From contig DIXF01000011.1 of NCBI GenBank assembly GCA_002448235.1, positions 1 to 64,000 of the forward strand: 64,000 nucleotides of DNA, read 5' to 3'. Positions within the stretch are counted from its first letter, which is position 1; each line of letters opens with the position of its first letter. Source of the DNA: Syntrophaceae bacterium UBA6087. Its GTDB lineage: Bacteria > Desulfobacterota > Desulfomonilia > UBA1062. Shown piece by piece: positions 43,600-52,691 of the stretch. The notes under the pieces were generated by a model. That model saw only the letters and a list, made by a program, of their open reading frames with translations, had not been told where the DNA came from and ran no database searches. Both the position numbers and the translations under genes were made by a program.

Positions 43600-46236
43600 A
43601 TGGACGTGAACAAACTGACACAGAAGACGCAGGAGGCGATTCAGGGCGCCCAGAACATCGCCGTGCGGTACGGGCATGTGGAACTCGATGTGGAGCATGT
43701 GCTCCTGGCCCTGCTTGAGCAGAGCGACGGACTGGTTCCGAGGATCTTTTCGAGGATGGATGTCCCGATCGACCCTGTTATATCAGAGATGGAAAAAGAG
43801 CTGGAGCGCAGACCCAAGGTTTCCGGCCCGGGAGCCGAAGCGGGCAAGGTGTACGTCACCCAGCGCTTCAACAAGATCCTCGTGAAGGCAAAGGAAGAAG
43901 CCGCGCGTCTGAAGGACGAGTATGTCTCTGTCGAGCACCTGCTCTTTGCCATGATGGATGAGGGGACATCGACCCCGGCAGGCAGGATGCTCGGTCAATT
44001 CAATATTACCAGGGAAAGGGTCTTAAGCGCCTTGACCGCCATCCGGGGCAATCAGCGGGTTACCAGCGACAATCCCGAGTCCGCATACGAGGCCCTGGAG
44101 AAATACGGGATCGACCTCGTGGCACAGGCTCAAGCAGGCAAGCTCGACCCGGTTATCGGAAGGGATGCGGAGATCAGGCGCACCATCCGTATCCTCTCAC
44201 GGAAGACCAAGAACAACCCGGTGCTTATCGGCGAGCCGGGCGTGGGGAAGACCGCCATCGTGGAAGGCCTGGCGCAGAGGATCGTCCGAGGGGACGTGCC
44301 CGAAGGACTCAAGGACAAGACCATTTTTGCCCTGGACATGGGATCCCTCGTTGCAGGCGCCAAGTTCAGGGGTGAATTCGAAGAAAGGCTCAAGGCCGTG
44401 TTGAGCGAGATAAAGGCTAGCGAAGGCAGGATACTGCTTTTTATCGACGAGCTGCACAATATCGTGGGCGCGGGAAGGGCCGAAGGCTCCATGGATGCCG
44501 GGAACATGCTCAAACCCATGCTGGCCAGAGGCGAGCTCCACTGTATCGGCGCCACGACCCTGGACGAATACCGCAAACACATCGAAAAGGATGCCGCCCT
44601 GGAGCGCAGGTTCCAGCCCGTCCTCGTCGAGCCTCCCTCGGTCGAGGACGCGGTCTCCATCCTGCGGGGATTGAAAGAGCGTTATGAGGTGCACCACGGG
44701 GTGAAGATCCAGGATTCGGCGCTCGTGGCTGCTGCGATACTGTCCAACCGCTACATCACCGACCGCTTCCTGCCGGACAAGGCCATCGACCTGGTGGACG
44801 AAGCATGCGCCATGATCCGGACCGAGATCGACTCCATGCCTGCAGAGCTCGACGAGATCACGAGGAGGGTCATGCAGCTCGAGATCGAAGAGGCGGCCCT
44901 GAAAAAGGAAAAGGACAAGGCAAGCCTTGCCCGTCTCGGAGAGCTCCGCAAAGAACTTGCCGATCTCAAAGAGCAGGCCGATACCATGCGGGCTCAGTGG
45001 AATGAGGAGAAACAGGCCATCCACAAGGTAACGGGCCTGAGGGAAGAGATCGAGCAGACCAAGGCCGGAATCGCAAAGGCGGAGCGCGACTATGATCTCA
45101 ACAAGGCAGCGGAGCTCCGGCATGGAAAGCTCCCCCAGCTGGAGCAAAAGCTCGTGGAGGCGGAGCGGGAATCCCGGAAAGAAACGAGCCTGGTGCGAGA
45201 GAGCGTGACCGAGGAGGTAATAGCGGACATCATATCCCGCTGGACAGGCATCCCGGTCACCCGGCTCGTCGAAGGAGAAAAGGAGAAGCTGCTCAAGCTC
45301 GACGAGGTCCTGCATAAAAGGGTCGTCGGGCAGGATGAGGCGGTCCAGGCAGTGGCGGATGCGGTCATCCGGGCGCGCTCCGGTATCAAGGACCCAAGGC
45401 GCCCCATAGGCTCGTTCATTTTCTTGGGCCCCACCGGCGTCGGGAAGACCGAGCTGGCCAAAGCCCTTGCAGAGGCCCTGTTCGACACGGAGGACAACAT
45501 GATCCGCATCGATATGAGCGAGTATATGGAAAAGCACACCGTATCCCGGCTTATCGGATCGCCTCCCGGCTATGTGGGGTATGAAGAAGGCGGCCAGCTT
45601 ACCGAGGCGGTGAGGAGAAAACCTTACTCCGTGGTGCTCTTCGACGAGATCGAGAAGGCGCACCACGACGTCTTCAACGTGCTTCTCCAGATCCTCGACG
45701 ACGGGCGCGCAACCGATGCCCACGGCAGGACCGTGAACTTCAAGAACACCGTCATCATCATGACCTCTAATATCGGGTCCCAGGACCTCATCGAAGGCAT
45801 CACGGCCACAGGCGAGATCTCCGAGAAGGTCAGGAACGCGGTCATGTCGGAGCTGAGGGTGCATTTCAGGCCGGAGTTTCTCAACCGGGTTGACGAGATC
45901 GTGCTCTTCAAGGCCCTGACGCTCCCTGAGATCGAGCAGATCGTGGACCTCCTGACCGCCGATCTTCAGAAGCGCCTGGCCGAACGCGGCATCACCCTGA
46001 ACTTAAGCTATCCGGCAAAAGAGTTTATCGCCAAAGAAGGCTTCGATCCGGTGTACGGCGCAAGGCCCTTGAAACGTTTCCTGCAGCGTGAGTTGGAGAC
46101 ACGTCTCGGCAGGGCGCTGGTCGGAGGTATGATCATGGACGGAGCCGGCGTGAAGGTCGAGCTGAAGGACGGCGAGCTCGTGTTCGATATCCGGAATCCG
46201 GGGGGAGTACCTCAAAGTGAGGCTGCCGGAGCGTAA
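43600..46236 (+). CDS. clpB: ClpB disaggregase
   Basis: ClpB is a double-ring AAA+ unfoldase that works with DnaK and small heat-shock proteins to re-solubilise aggregates. The 878-residue protein has the double Clp N-domain (about 1-145), the first AAA domain with Walker A GEPGVGKTA, the coiled-coil middle domain (about 400-520) typical of ClpB, and the second AAA domain with Walker A GPTGVGKTE. The C-terminal ClpB region is complete. AGAGGCAATAC precedes the ATG at 43600; a TTG ten codons earlier lacks such a site. Its position after three hsp20 genes makes functional sense, since sHSPs hand substrates to ClpB. Confidence 0.98.
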   Translation: MDVNKLTQKTQEAIQGAQNIAVRYGHVELDVEHVLLALLEQSDGLVPRIFSRMDVPIDPVISEMEKELERRPKVSGPGAEAGKVYVTQRFNKILVKAKEEAARLKDEYVSVEHLLFAMMDEGTSTPAGRMLGQFNITRERVLSALTAIRGNQRVTSDNPESAYEALEKYGIDLVAQAQAGKLDPVIGRDAEIRRTIRILSRKTKNNPVLIGEPGVGKTAIVEGLAQRIVRGDVPEGLKDKTIFALDMGSLVAGAKFRGEFEERLKAVLSEIKASEGRILLFIDELHNIVGAGRAEGSMDAGNMLKPMLARGELHCIGATTLDEYRKHIEKDAALERRFQPVLVEPPSVEDAVSILRGLKERYEVHHGVKIQDSALVAAAILSNRYITDRFLPDKAIDLVDEACAMIRTEIDSMPAELDEITRRVMQLEIEEAALKKEKDKASLARLGELRKELADLKEQADTMRAQWNEEKQAIHKVTGLREEIEQTKAGIAKAERDYDLNKAAELRHGKLPQLEQKLVEAERESRKETSLVRESVTEEVIADIISRWTGIPVTRLVEGEKEKLLKLDEVLHKRVVGQDEAVQAVADAVIRARSGIKDPRRPIGSFIFLGPTGVGKTELAKALAEALFDTEDNMIRIDMSEYMEKHTVSRLIGSPPGYVGYEEGGQLTEAVRRKPYSVVLFDEIEKAHHDVFNVLLQILDDGRATDAHGRTVNFKNTVIIMTSNIGSQDLIEGITATGEISEKVRNAVMSELRVHFRPEFLNRVDEIVLFKALTLPEIEQIVDLLTADLQKRLAERGITLNLSYPAKEFIAKEGFDPVYGARPLKRFLQRELETRLGRALVGGMIMDGAGVKVELKDGELVFDIRNPGGVPQSEAAGA

Positions 46237-46264
46237 GGATGGGAGATAAGGACTGATAACACCC

Positions 46265-46284
46265 GCGGGGGGAAATCCCCCCGC
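46265..46284. repeat. GC-rich hairpin after clpB
   Basis: GCGGGGGG and CCCCCCGC form an 8-bp stem with an AAAT loop about 30 bp after the clpB stop. The bases after it are A-rich rather than T-rich, so it is not a standard terminator on the plus strand, but it may slow decay or end the message. Confidence 0.45.
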
Positions 46285-46442
46285 AAAAGAAAAAACCTCC
46301 TCTTTGAGCCAGCCGACACCCTATGTTCGTGGACTTCAAGCGTTTGTTTCTCTGAAAAGAAATATAACGGGCAAAAAACCATTTATCAAGAGGAGTTTTG
46401 CTTTTTATTGAAAAATAACCCCTACCTGTGAGAGGTGAAATG

Positions 46443-46475
46443 TAAAAAAAACCTTTTCAGGCCTGCGTGGGCAGG
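46443..46475 (-). terminator. Probable terminator of the hydrolase gene
   Basis: On the minus strand CCTGC-CCAC-GCAGG is followed, after a short CCTGAAAAGG, by a run of T bases. It lies about 20 bp after the hydrolase stop codon. Confidence 0.5.
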
Positions 46476-46492
46476 AAAGAGGGCCCCGGGCT

Positions 46493-47245
46493 TTATAAGG
46501 TGTTTTTGTTGATGAACGTGAGGACGGCGTTCATATATTCCCGTGCATGCCGGGAAACAAAGGCATCGATATGTCCCACGCCGTCGAGGACCATGAGATC
46601 CTTGGGCTCGGCGGCAACCTCGTGCATCCGCACAGAGTGAGTGTACGGCACTACCGAATCGCTGGTGCCGTGAATGAAAAGCTTCGGAACCGTACTTAAG
46701 GGCAGGGTGTCCAGCGCAGAGAACCCCTCGTTCGGAACCTCGCAGGGAATATGGGGGTACGCCTGAACAAAGAGGTCATAGAAGGAATAAAGGCCTGCCT
46801 CCATGATCGCGCCGCTTAACGCGGGGAAATCGGGAAGAATCCGGGCCAGGGTGTAGGCACCCATGGACTGCCCGAATCCGAAAATGCGGCTGCCGAATAC
46901 GGAGGGATTCCCTGAGATATGGGTGAATACTTCGCGTGCATCCTCCTGAATCTGCTTCAAAGAGGGGGTGCCTTTCGAGCGGCCGTACCCGCTGTAATCG
47001 AAGGTGACGAGGCGGTGTCCGAGCTCGGGGAGAAAAAGGGAGGCCGTGACGTGGGAGGTCATGTTCTCCGCGTTTCCATGGAGATGGACGACCGTGGTGG
47101 TGTCCTTTGTCTGTGCCCTCGGCTGGATGAGCCAGCAATGGAGCTTTTCCCGAACGAGAAAATCCTCTTTCTGAAAGCCGTGCTCCGATGGATCGGAATA
47201 CATGACCTGATCGGGATAAAAGCAGTTTTCTTCTCGTATCACCAT
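46493..47245 (-). CDS. Alpha/beta-hydrolase family protein
   Basis: The 250-residue protein has the alpha/beta-hydrolase fold: an early strand with VVHLHGNAENM (the oxyanion-side H-G motif), the nucleophile elbow FGFGQSMGAYT, and the late D-x-V-x-H region (GHIDAFVS) holding the catalytic His. No signal peptide is visible. Such proteins include BAAT-like, palmitoyl-thioesterase-like and peptidase-like esterases; the substrate cannot be named. It is a single gene, divergent from the SAM-hydrolase-type gene. Confidence 0.85.
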   Translation of the reverse strand: MVIREENCFYPDQVMYSDPSEHGFQKEDFLVREKLHCWLIQPRAQTKDTTTVVHLHGNAENMTSHVTASLFLPELGHRLVTFDYSGYGRSKGTPSLKQIQEDAREVFTHISGNPSVFGSRIFGFGQSMGAYTLARILPDFPALSGAIMEAGLYSFYDLFVQAYPHIPCEVPNEGFSALDTLPLSTVPKLFIHGTSDSVVPYTHSVRMHEVAAEPKDLMVLDGVGHIDAFVSRHAREYMNAVLTFINKNTL

Positions 47246-47323
47246 AGAAATACTATAGGGTAAACGAGGGTTTTCAGCAAGCGCTCACTTGACTTGGCCG
47301 GTGCTCCCGAGCATACATAAGGC

Positions 47324-48070
47324 ATGGGTCGGCGTATCATAACGTTCACATCCGATTTCGGCCTGGAAGATGCTTATGTGGCCCAGGTAAAGGCACGGAT
47401 CCTCTCGCTGGCGGATGATGCCTGCATTGTGGATATCGCTCACGGCGTGCATCCATACGGCATTGTTTCGGCAGCCTGGCTCCTTTCGACCTCGTTCGCA
47501 TATTTCCCCGCAGGGAGTGTCCACCTGTGCGTGGTCGATCCGGGGGTTGGTACCTCCCGGGCAGTTCTTGCGGTCCAAAAAAAAGGTCACTTCTTTGTCG
47601 GGCCTGACAACGGCGTCTTTTCCTTTCTCTATCCAGCACAGGAAGTGATCGAAATCCTCTGGAGGCCCGGCGGACCCGTATCCCGGACATTCCACGGCAG
47701 GGATCTTTTTGCGCCGGTCGCGGCGGAGATCCTGAAAGGTGCGCATCCGGAAAGCCTCGGGCAGACGATGGATACCCCTGAGGCCTTCGATATCTCCCGG
47801 GACATGGTCGTTCACATCGACAGGTTCGGCACGGTGATCACCAATATCCCGTGCGGGAAGTTGAAGGACGGGTGTTCCGTAACCATCGGCGGGAGGAAGG
47901 TCGATAGGATAGCCGGGACATTCTCCGATATCCCGCCGGGAGAGCTTGCCCTCGTATGCGGCAGCGCCTCGACCGTAGAGATTGCGGCGAATCGCATCGG
48001 CGCAGCCGGAATACTGGGTGCGGATGCGGGGATGGATATCCTATTCGAGCCGGGACCGCATCAGGGATAG
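47324..48070 (+). CDS. SAM hydroxide adenosyltransferase (DUF62 family)
   Basis: The protein resembles the fluorinase/chlorinase-related DUF62 family, which converts S-adenosylmethionine and water to adenosine and methionine. The sequence has ITFTSDFGLEDAYVAQVK at the start, and VVDPGVGTSRAVL and FVGPDNGVFS in the middle, as in this family. The 248-residue length is typical. The fluorinase-specific loop cannot be checked here, so SAM hydrolysis is preferred. The 3' end overlaps the minus-strand PLP-protein gene by 10 bp. The role in the cell is not well established. Confidence 0.92.
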   Translation: MGRRIITFTSDFGLEDAYVAQVKARILSLADDACIVDIAHGVHPYGIVSAAWLLSTSFAYFPAGSVHLCVVDPGVGTSRAVLAVQKKGHFFVGPDNGVFSFLYPAQEVIEILWRPGGPVSRTFHGRDLFAPVAAEILKGAHPESLGQTMDTPEAFDISRDMVVHIDRFGTVITNIPCGKLKDGCSVTIGGRKVDRIAGTFSDIPPGELALVCGSASTVEIAANRIGAAGILGADAGMDILFEPGPHQG

Positions 48071-48738
48071 AACCTGGGGCCGAAGATCTTGGTGCCGATG
48101 CGCACCATGGTGGCCCCTTCCTCGACGGCGACGAGATAGGAGTCGCTCATGCCCATTGAGAGGTGCTTCATCTCCACCCCCGGGATGTCCATTCGTGAGA
48201 TCTCATCGAACAAATCCCTCGTAGCCCTGAAATACGGTTTCAATCCGTGCGGGTCTTCGAGAAACGGCCCCATGGTCATGAGGCCCTGAACCGCTATATT
48301 ATTCAGAGGGCGGACCTGTTCGATGAAGTTTAAGACATCATCCGGTATCACGCCTGACTTCTGCGGCTCTTCGGCACTGTTCACCTCGAGGAGCACCGGA
48401 AATATTTTCCCTATTTTTTTCGCCTGCTCGTTGACGGTTTCGGCAAGAGAAAGCGAATCGAGCGTCTGGATCATATCGAACAGCGGGACGATATATTTGA
48501 CCTTGTTTTTCTGGATATGGCCGGTGAAATGCCACGCGGCTCTGTTCCCGACCTCGGAAATCACGGTGCGAGCCTCCTGGAGATAATTCTCACCTATGAG
48601 CTTGATGCCCGCATCGATGACCTCGCTGATCTCGCCTGCCCCATGCCCTTTTGCAGCAGCTACCACCTGGACATGGTCCGGGATGTCTTTGAGGATCCGG
48701 CGTACGTTTTCGGTAATGGTTCCCATAGACCGAAGCAT
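48061..48738 (-). CDS. PLP-homeostasis protein (YggS/PLPBP family)
   Basis: This pyridoxal-phosphate-binding protein helps keep PLP and amino-acid pools balanced and has no known catalytic activity. The 225-residue TIM-barrel protein has the PLP lysine in VVAAAKGHG (usually VSKTKP), the IGENYLQEA motif, and LSMGMSDSYLVAVEEGATMVR near the end with the conserved GATMVRIG. The AAAKGH sequence is a mild change around the lysine. The start M1 is preceded by GGAG, with a second ATG four codons on. Confidence 0.93.
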   Translation of the reverse strand: MLRSMGTITENVRRILKDIPDHVQVVAAAKGHGAGEISEVIDAGIKLIGENYLQEARTVISEVGNRAAWHFTGHIQKNKVKYIVPLFDMIQTLDSLSLAETVNEQAKKIGKIFPVLLEVNSAEEPQKSGVIPDDVLNFIEQVRPLNNIAVQGLMTMGPFLEDPHGLKPYFRATRDLFDEISRMDIPGVEMKHLSMGMSDSYLVAVEEGATMVRIGTKIFGPRFYP

Positions 48739-48854
48739 TCTCTCCGCTCAGGGACCGTGTTGTCAATATCCAATCTGAGCGGAACAGGGTCGATTTATCC
48801 CCGAACGTGGTGTGCAGCCCGGTCCGGTCCTACCGGCAGGGCATACTGTATTTC

Positions 48855-49637
48855 TCAAAATTCTATGCCAACTTCTGTGAACGGTCCGGAAAACGTGGTG
48901 TCCAGCTTCTGGGTGCCTTCTTCGAAGTCGAGGGTCTCTAAGCGGTATCCGGCCGAGAACTGCAGGCTATCAGCCGTTGTCGCCACGGCCCTGCCGATGA
49001 TGCTCAAGATCTGTTCTCCCCGATAGGTGTATCCCCAGAGCTCGGCCTGAAGGGAGACCTTATCCCGCACACGCATGTCGAGTCCTCCGTAGAGGAGCGG
49101 AAAGATGGCCAGCTCCCTGTCCGACTCCTCGGTCAGGGAGAGTGAGTCTGCGTCCTCGATCACCGACTGGGAGATCTCGACCTTGCTGATAATGAATCGT
49201 GCGTCGATGCCGAACTCGGCATTGAGCGAGTTGGTTGTCCCGATCGTCAAGATGGGTTTCCGGTAAAACAGTGCCGCATCGTAGATATAGAGCTGCAGTT
49301 CGGAATCGAGAGGGCTGCCTCCAAGGAATACCGAATTGCCGAATGCAAACGGCTGCGTGTCCGACCGGGTTTCCTCGAAGAAGATCGGGGTCAGCTTCAG
49401 ATAGACATTGGGGGACTCCTGGAACTTTGTCTTGAACCTGAAGTTGACCTCCAGCTGGCTGTCGAACCCGAGATCATTATCGAGGTCGGGCCGGGAGGGG
49501 CTGAACGGGGCAAACGAAAGATCGCCGTCAGGGCTTACCCACCAGACGCCGGCGGAGATTTCGAAGTTTTGACCGTACACGGTCCCGGGCAAGACAAGGA
49601 AAGCCAGTACTGCGATCAGCAGTTTCCCGCGTTTCAT
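48855..49637 (-). CDS. Outer-membrane beta-barrel protein, paralogue A
   Basis: A signal peptide is followed by a beta-rich protein with alternating hydrophobic strands, ending in EVGIEF with a C-terminal Phe typical of Bam-assembled barrels. I cannot assign a function. It is clearly related to the next gene in layout and end sequence (VWWVSPDGDLSFAPF versus VGGWYVDPSGTISQEPF), so the pair is a duplication. I start it at 49637, because AGGAGGTGCCT lies just before that ATG; a GTG two codons earlier would overlap the site. Confidence 0.8.
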   Translation of the reverse strand: MKRGKLLIAVLAFLVLPGTVYGQNFEISAGVWWVSPDGDLSFAPFSPSRPDLDNDLGFDSQLEVNFRFKTKFQESPNVYLKLTPIFFEETRSDTQPFAFGNSVFLGGSPLDSELQLYIYDAALFYRKPILTIGTTNSLNAEFGIDARFIISKVEISQSVIEDADSLSLTEESDRELAIFPLLYGGLDMRVRDKVSLQAELWGYTYRGEQILSIIGRAVATTADSLQFSAGYRLETLDFEEGTQKLDTTFSGPFTEVGIEF

Positions 49638-49805
49638 AGGCACCTCCTATACTTTCTAAAAAAAGATAAGGTTCAGCTGCAAAGGCCGTTAGTACAATCA
49701 GGGCAGTCATTATATAGTATCCCCTGCACCTGACCGCTTCATTGCTTCTCGTAGTATGCAGGATTCAAGATTCAAAAGAGATGAGAGATCCCTTGCCCTT
49801 AACGG

Positions 49806-49831
49806 AAGGGGACATCAGCAGATGTCCCCTT
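49806..49831 (-). terminator. Hairpin after barrel paralogue B
   Basis: AAGGGGACATC and GATGTCCCCTT form a perfect 11-bp stem with an AGCA loop, 11 bp after the stop codon of the paralogue B gene. No T-run follows on the minus strand. Confidence 0.55.
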
Positions 49832-49842
49832 GGGATCTTTTC

Positions 49843-50643
49843 TTAAAATGAGAAACCGACCTCGGCGAACGGACCTTTGAAGTGAGCGTTATTTATTTCC
49901 AGATCGTCCTGGTCGAAATTGTAATAGTCTTCGCGGTACCCGCCGGAAACATAGAGCGGTCCTACCGGGTAGAATTTGAGCCTGCCGATGACGGACCAGA
50001 ACTTGTCGCCGTTCCAGGAATAGCCCCAGAGCTCGCCTTCAAGGGCCAACTTTTCTATAGGTCTGATCTGGACGGCCGCATATCCTTCAGGATATACCGC
50101 ATTCGCCCTTTCGGAATCATCCAGGGCCGATGTGTCGATGATTTCATCCAGGTCGTCTTCGGTGATCCGGTTTTCTAATTCCGCCCTTAGGGTTATATAC
50201 CTGACCCCGGCTCCGATCTCGGCACTGACCGTGTTGAACGTCGCAGCTTTCACAATGGGGATGGGGATGTACAGTGCGGCGTCATAGCTGTTCAGGAAGA
50301 AATCGGAATCTATGGAGTCTCCGGCACTGAATACCGCGTCCCCGAATGAGAACTCAAAGGCACTGCTGTCGGTTGTACTGAACGACAGAGGGGTTGCCTG
50401 GAGATAGATTCCGAACAGCAAGGGCGGCTGTATCTTTGCTCTGGCCATGAATTCCCATTCTTCATCGAAGCCCGAGGTGCTCGAAAGACTGATTCTATCA
50501 CTCAGGCCGAACGGTTCCTGGGATATCGTGCCGCTCGGGTCTACATACCATCCTCCGACTGCAAATTCGACTCCTGCAGCAGATGCTGACGCAGGGATCG
50601 AGAGCGCTGCAAGCAGTAGCGCTATGATAGTTAAGTTTTTCAT
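49843..50643 (-). CDS. Outer-membrane beta-barrel protein, paralogue B
   Basis: The 266-residue protein has a clear signal peptide (ending near SASAAG) followed by alternating beta-strands and a C-terminal FAEVGFSF, a barrel-type terminal Phe. It resembles paralogue A across the whole length, including the GELWGYSWNGDKFWSVIGRL and LYVSGGYREDYYNF region. GGAGGCAGAT precedes the ATG. The function is unknown. It lies 206 bp upstream of paralogue A on the same strand, with a hairpin between them, so they may be separately controlled. Confidence 0.8.
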   Translation of the reverse strand: MKNLTIIALLLAALSIPASASAAGVEFAVGGWYVDPSGTISQEPFGLSDRISLSSTSGFDEEWEFMARAKIQPPLLFGIYLQATPLSFSTTDSSAFEFSFGDAVFSAGDSIDSDFFLNSYDAALYIPIPIVKAATFNTVSAEIGAGVRYITLRAELENRITEDDLDEIIDTSALDDSERANAVYPEGYAAVQIRPIEKLALEGELWGYSWNGDKFWSVIGRLKFYPVGPLYVSGGYREDYYNFDQDDLEINNAHFKGPFAEVGFSF

Positions 50644-50753
50644 ATCTGCCTCCTTTACTCTGAGTTACGTATACAGAGGTTCTTTGATTTAGGCTTTCTC
50701 CTCTCGTCTTTTTTCCTGCATTAGCCTCTAGTAGGGCGCAGGGATATCTCGTT

Positions 50754-52076
50754 TCAAGGTCTTTTGGGTAATGATTTTCGTAGCTGGCTCGCTTTGGGGG
50801 CCGCCTCCCCGGGTCCCCCAAGGCTTTTCAGGCGTCTGATCCGTTCGACAAGGGGCGGATGAGAATAGGCGAACCAGGCATACACCGGGTGGGGATGGAG
50901 ATTGCTCAGGTTCAGGGTTGCAAGCTTTTTCAGGGCGCTGACGAGAGCGTCCGACGTTCCCACCTGGTGGAAGGCATAATCGTCGGCCTGGCGTTCAAAG
51001 TGCCTTGAAATCATTGCCCCCAAAGGGCTTAACAGAAACGCTGCCGGCTTGAAGAACAGGGTGAGAAGAAAAAGGCCTGCGTAAATCGCCGGCGTCTGAA
51101 AACCGAATGTCGTGTAAAACCCTTCATGGGTCACCGCGAGATACGCTCCGTAGAAAAGAACAAAAGAGATGATGACCGAAAGGATAAGCTGTTTTCTCAC
51201 ATGACCCAGTTTCCAATGACCGAGCTCGTGGGCGAGTACGGAAAGGATCTCGTCATGTGAGTGATCCTGAAGCAGGGTATCGAAGAGCACGATCCGCTTC
51301 GATTTTCCGATCCCGGTAAAATATGCGTTTGAATGCCTGCTCCTCTTCATCGCGTCCATCTTATATATGCCTTTTATGCTCAGGCCCGAGCTCTCGGCCA
51401 GCGACCGTATCCCTGCCATGAGGTCCTCGTCTTCTATGGGCTCGAACTTGTTGAACAAAGGCGCGATCACAACCGGATAGAGCCAGGAAACGAGCAGCTG
51501 GAAAAAGACAAAGAAGCCCCAGGCCCAGAGCCACCAGCTTTTCGGAGCGAGCGTTATGAGGCCGAAGAAAACCGAGAGAAAGACCCCCATGAGCAGGGCG
51601 GAGACAAAGATCGACTTGGCGAGATCGGTAAGCCAGACGCGAGCAGTGATGGTGCTGAAAGAGAACGTTTTCTCGATGCGGAAGGTCCTGTAGAGATCGA
51701 ACGGGACCTCGAACGCACCAAGGAGAAGGGAGCAGAGGAAGAAAAAGGTCACCCCCGATACGATGAAATTCATCCCCAGGGAGGACACCGCCCCGGTGAT
51801 CCAGGGAAAAACTCCGATTAAAACCAGCAAAACGAGAAGTATGTCGTATGCAGACTGTTCAATTATGCCGAGCCTGGAGGTTGCAACGGTATAGTCTCTC
51901 ATCCCGGTCAGCGTGTTTTGATCTACAACGCCGGTGAACGCATCGGGAACCTCGTGCCCATGTTCGCGCACATGACGTATGTTCAGTATATATAAACCCA
52001 GGCAGACAGCCGCAGCGAGAGCGTAGAGGGAAAGAAACAGGGTAAGGGTGCTGTCCAGCCGGATTCCGGTATCCAT
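50754..52076 (-). CDS. M48-family integral-membrane zinc metallopeptidase (Ste24-like)
   Basis: The 440-residue protein has several hydrophobic helices and the zinc-binding motif HELGH in LAHELGHWKLGH, with the third ligand Glu in FERQADDYA. The N-terminal extension with multiple spans is typical of CAAX-protease-like Ste24 peptidases rather than of HtpX. Bacterial members are thought to act in membrane-protein quality control. The N-terminal GIRLDSTLTLFLSLYAL begins in the first span. It stands alone upstream of the barrel genes, on the same strand. Confidence 0.93.
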   Translation of the reverse strand: MDTGIRLDSTLTLFLSLYALAAAVCLGLYILNIRHVREHGHEVPDAFTGVVDQNTLTGMRDYTVATSRLGIIEQSAYDILLVLLVLIGVFPWITGAVSSLGMNFIVSGVTFFFLCSLLLGAFEVPFDLYRTFRIEKTFSFSTITARVWLTDLAKSIFVSALLMGVFLSVFFGLITLAPKSWWLWAWGFFVFFQLLVSWLYPVVIAPLFNKFEPIEDEDLMAGIRSLAESSGLSIKGIYKMDAMKRSRHSNAYFTGIGKSKRIVLFDTLLQDHSHDEILSVLAHELGHWKLGHVRKQLILSVIISFVLFYGAYLAVTHEGFYTTFGFQTPAIYAGLFLLTLFFKPAAFLLSPLGAMISRHFERQADDYAFHQVGTSDALVSALKKLATLNLSNLHPHPVYAWFAYSHPPLVERIRRLKSLGGPGEAAPKASQLRKSLPKRP

Positions 52077-52128
52077 CTCATCTGTACCTTTAAGAACATA
52101 AAATTATTGATTTGCCGCGGTAATGGTT

Positions 52129-52596
52129 TTATCCCCCGTCTGTCTGGGCAAAGGCTGCATTGGAATAGAGATACTCGACCTTTTCCTTGTGCCTGAGCTC
52201 CTCGCTGGCGATTTTCAGAAACATAACCTTCAGCTCACCTTCAGGATGGAGGTCGGCAAGCGCAGTGTAGAAGTTATAAGAAGTAAGCTCCCTGTGGGCT
52301 GCCACGAGATACACATCTTTGCTCTGCATATCGGCCTTGATGTCGGGCTTTTCCATATGCTGCGCAATCTTATAGTCGATAGGGTGGTTCATTCTCAACC
52401 CATCAGGCCTATGGCCGCCATCCCGATAGCTGATGAGAAACTCCTTATGTTTCAGCTCTTCACCTGCAAGGAGCTTCAGGGCGTCCTGTCCGGCCTTGTC
52501 CTGTACTTTGCTCATGAGATCCAGGTAAAAACCGTGGGCTTCCTCTTCTCTCTGAATTGCAATATCAATATAATCTCCCAGCCGTCTCTCTTCCAT
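52129..52596 (-). CDS. Ferritin-like diiron protein (rubrerythrin-type)
   Basis: The 155-residue protein is a four-helix bundle with two ExxH motifs (GEELKHKEF and SEELRHKEKV) and acidic partner helices (REEEAHGFY and HRELTSYNF), the layout of ferritin-like or rubrerythrin domains. No rubredoxin-type CxxC is present, so it is a bare ferritin-like domain. Such proteins often handle peroxide or iron in anaerobes. It lies 52 bp before the M48 gene on the same strand. Confidence 0.85.
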   Translation of the reverse strand: MEERRLGDYIDIAIQREEEAHGFYLDLMSKVQDKAGQDALKLLAGEELKHKEFLISYRDGGHRPDGLRMNHPIDYKIAQHMEKPDIKADMQSKDVYLVAAHRELTSYNFYTALADLHPEGELKVMFLKIASEELRHKEKVEYLYSNAAFAQTDGG

Positions 52597-52691
52597 CCAT
52601 GCCCCTCCTGTATGCGTTCATAGATAAAAGATAAGGGTAAACCCCTGTAAGTCAAATCACCTTTGAGGAAAAACGGGCGGTCACCGGCTCG

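Noticed and set aside
44197..45864. 555-codon minus-strand frame inside clpB
   Set aside because: It is a shadow of clpB with no recognisable domain.
46265..46284. GC hairpin after clpB as a standard terminator
   Set aside because: The following bases are A-rich, not T-rich, on the plus strand, so it is listed only as a hairpin.
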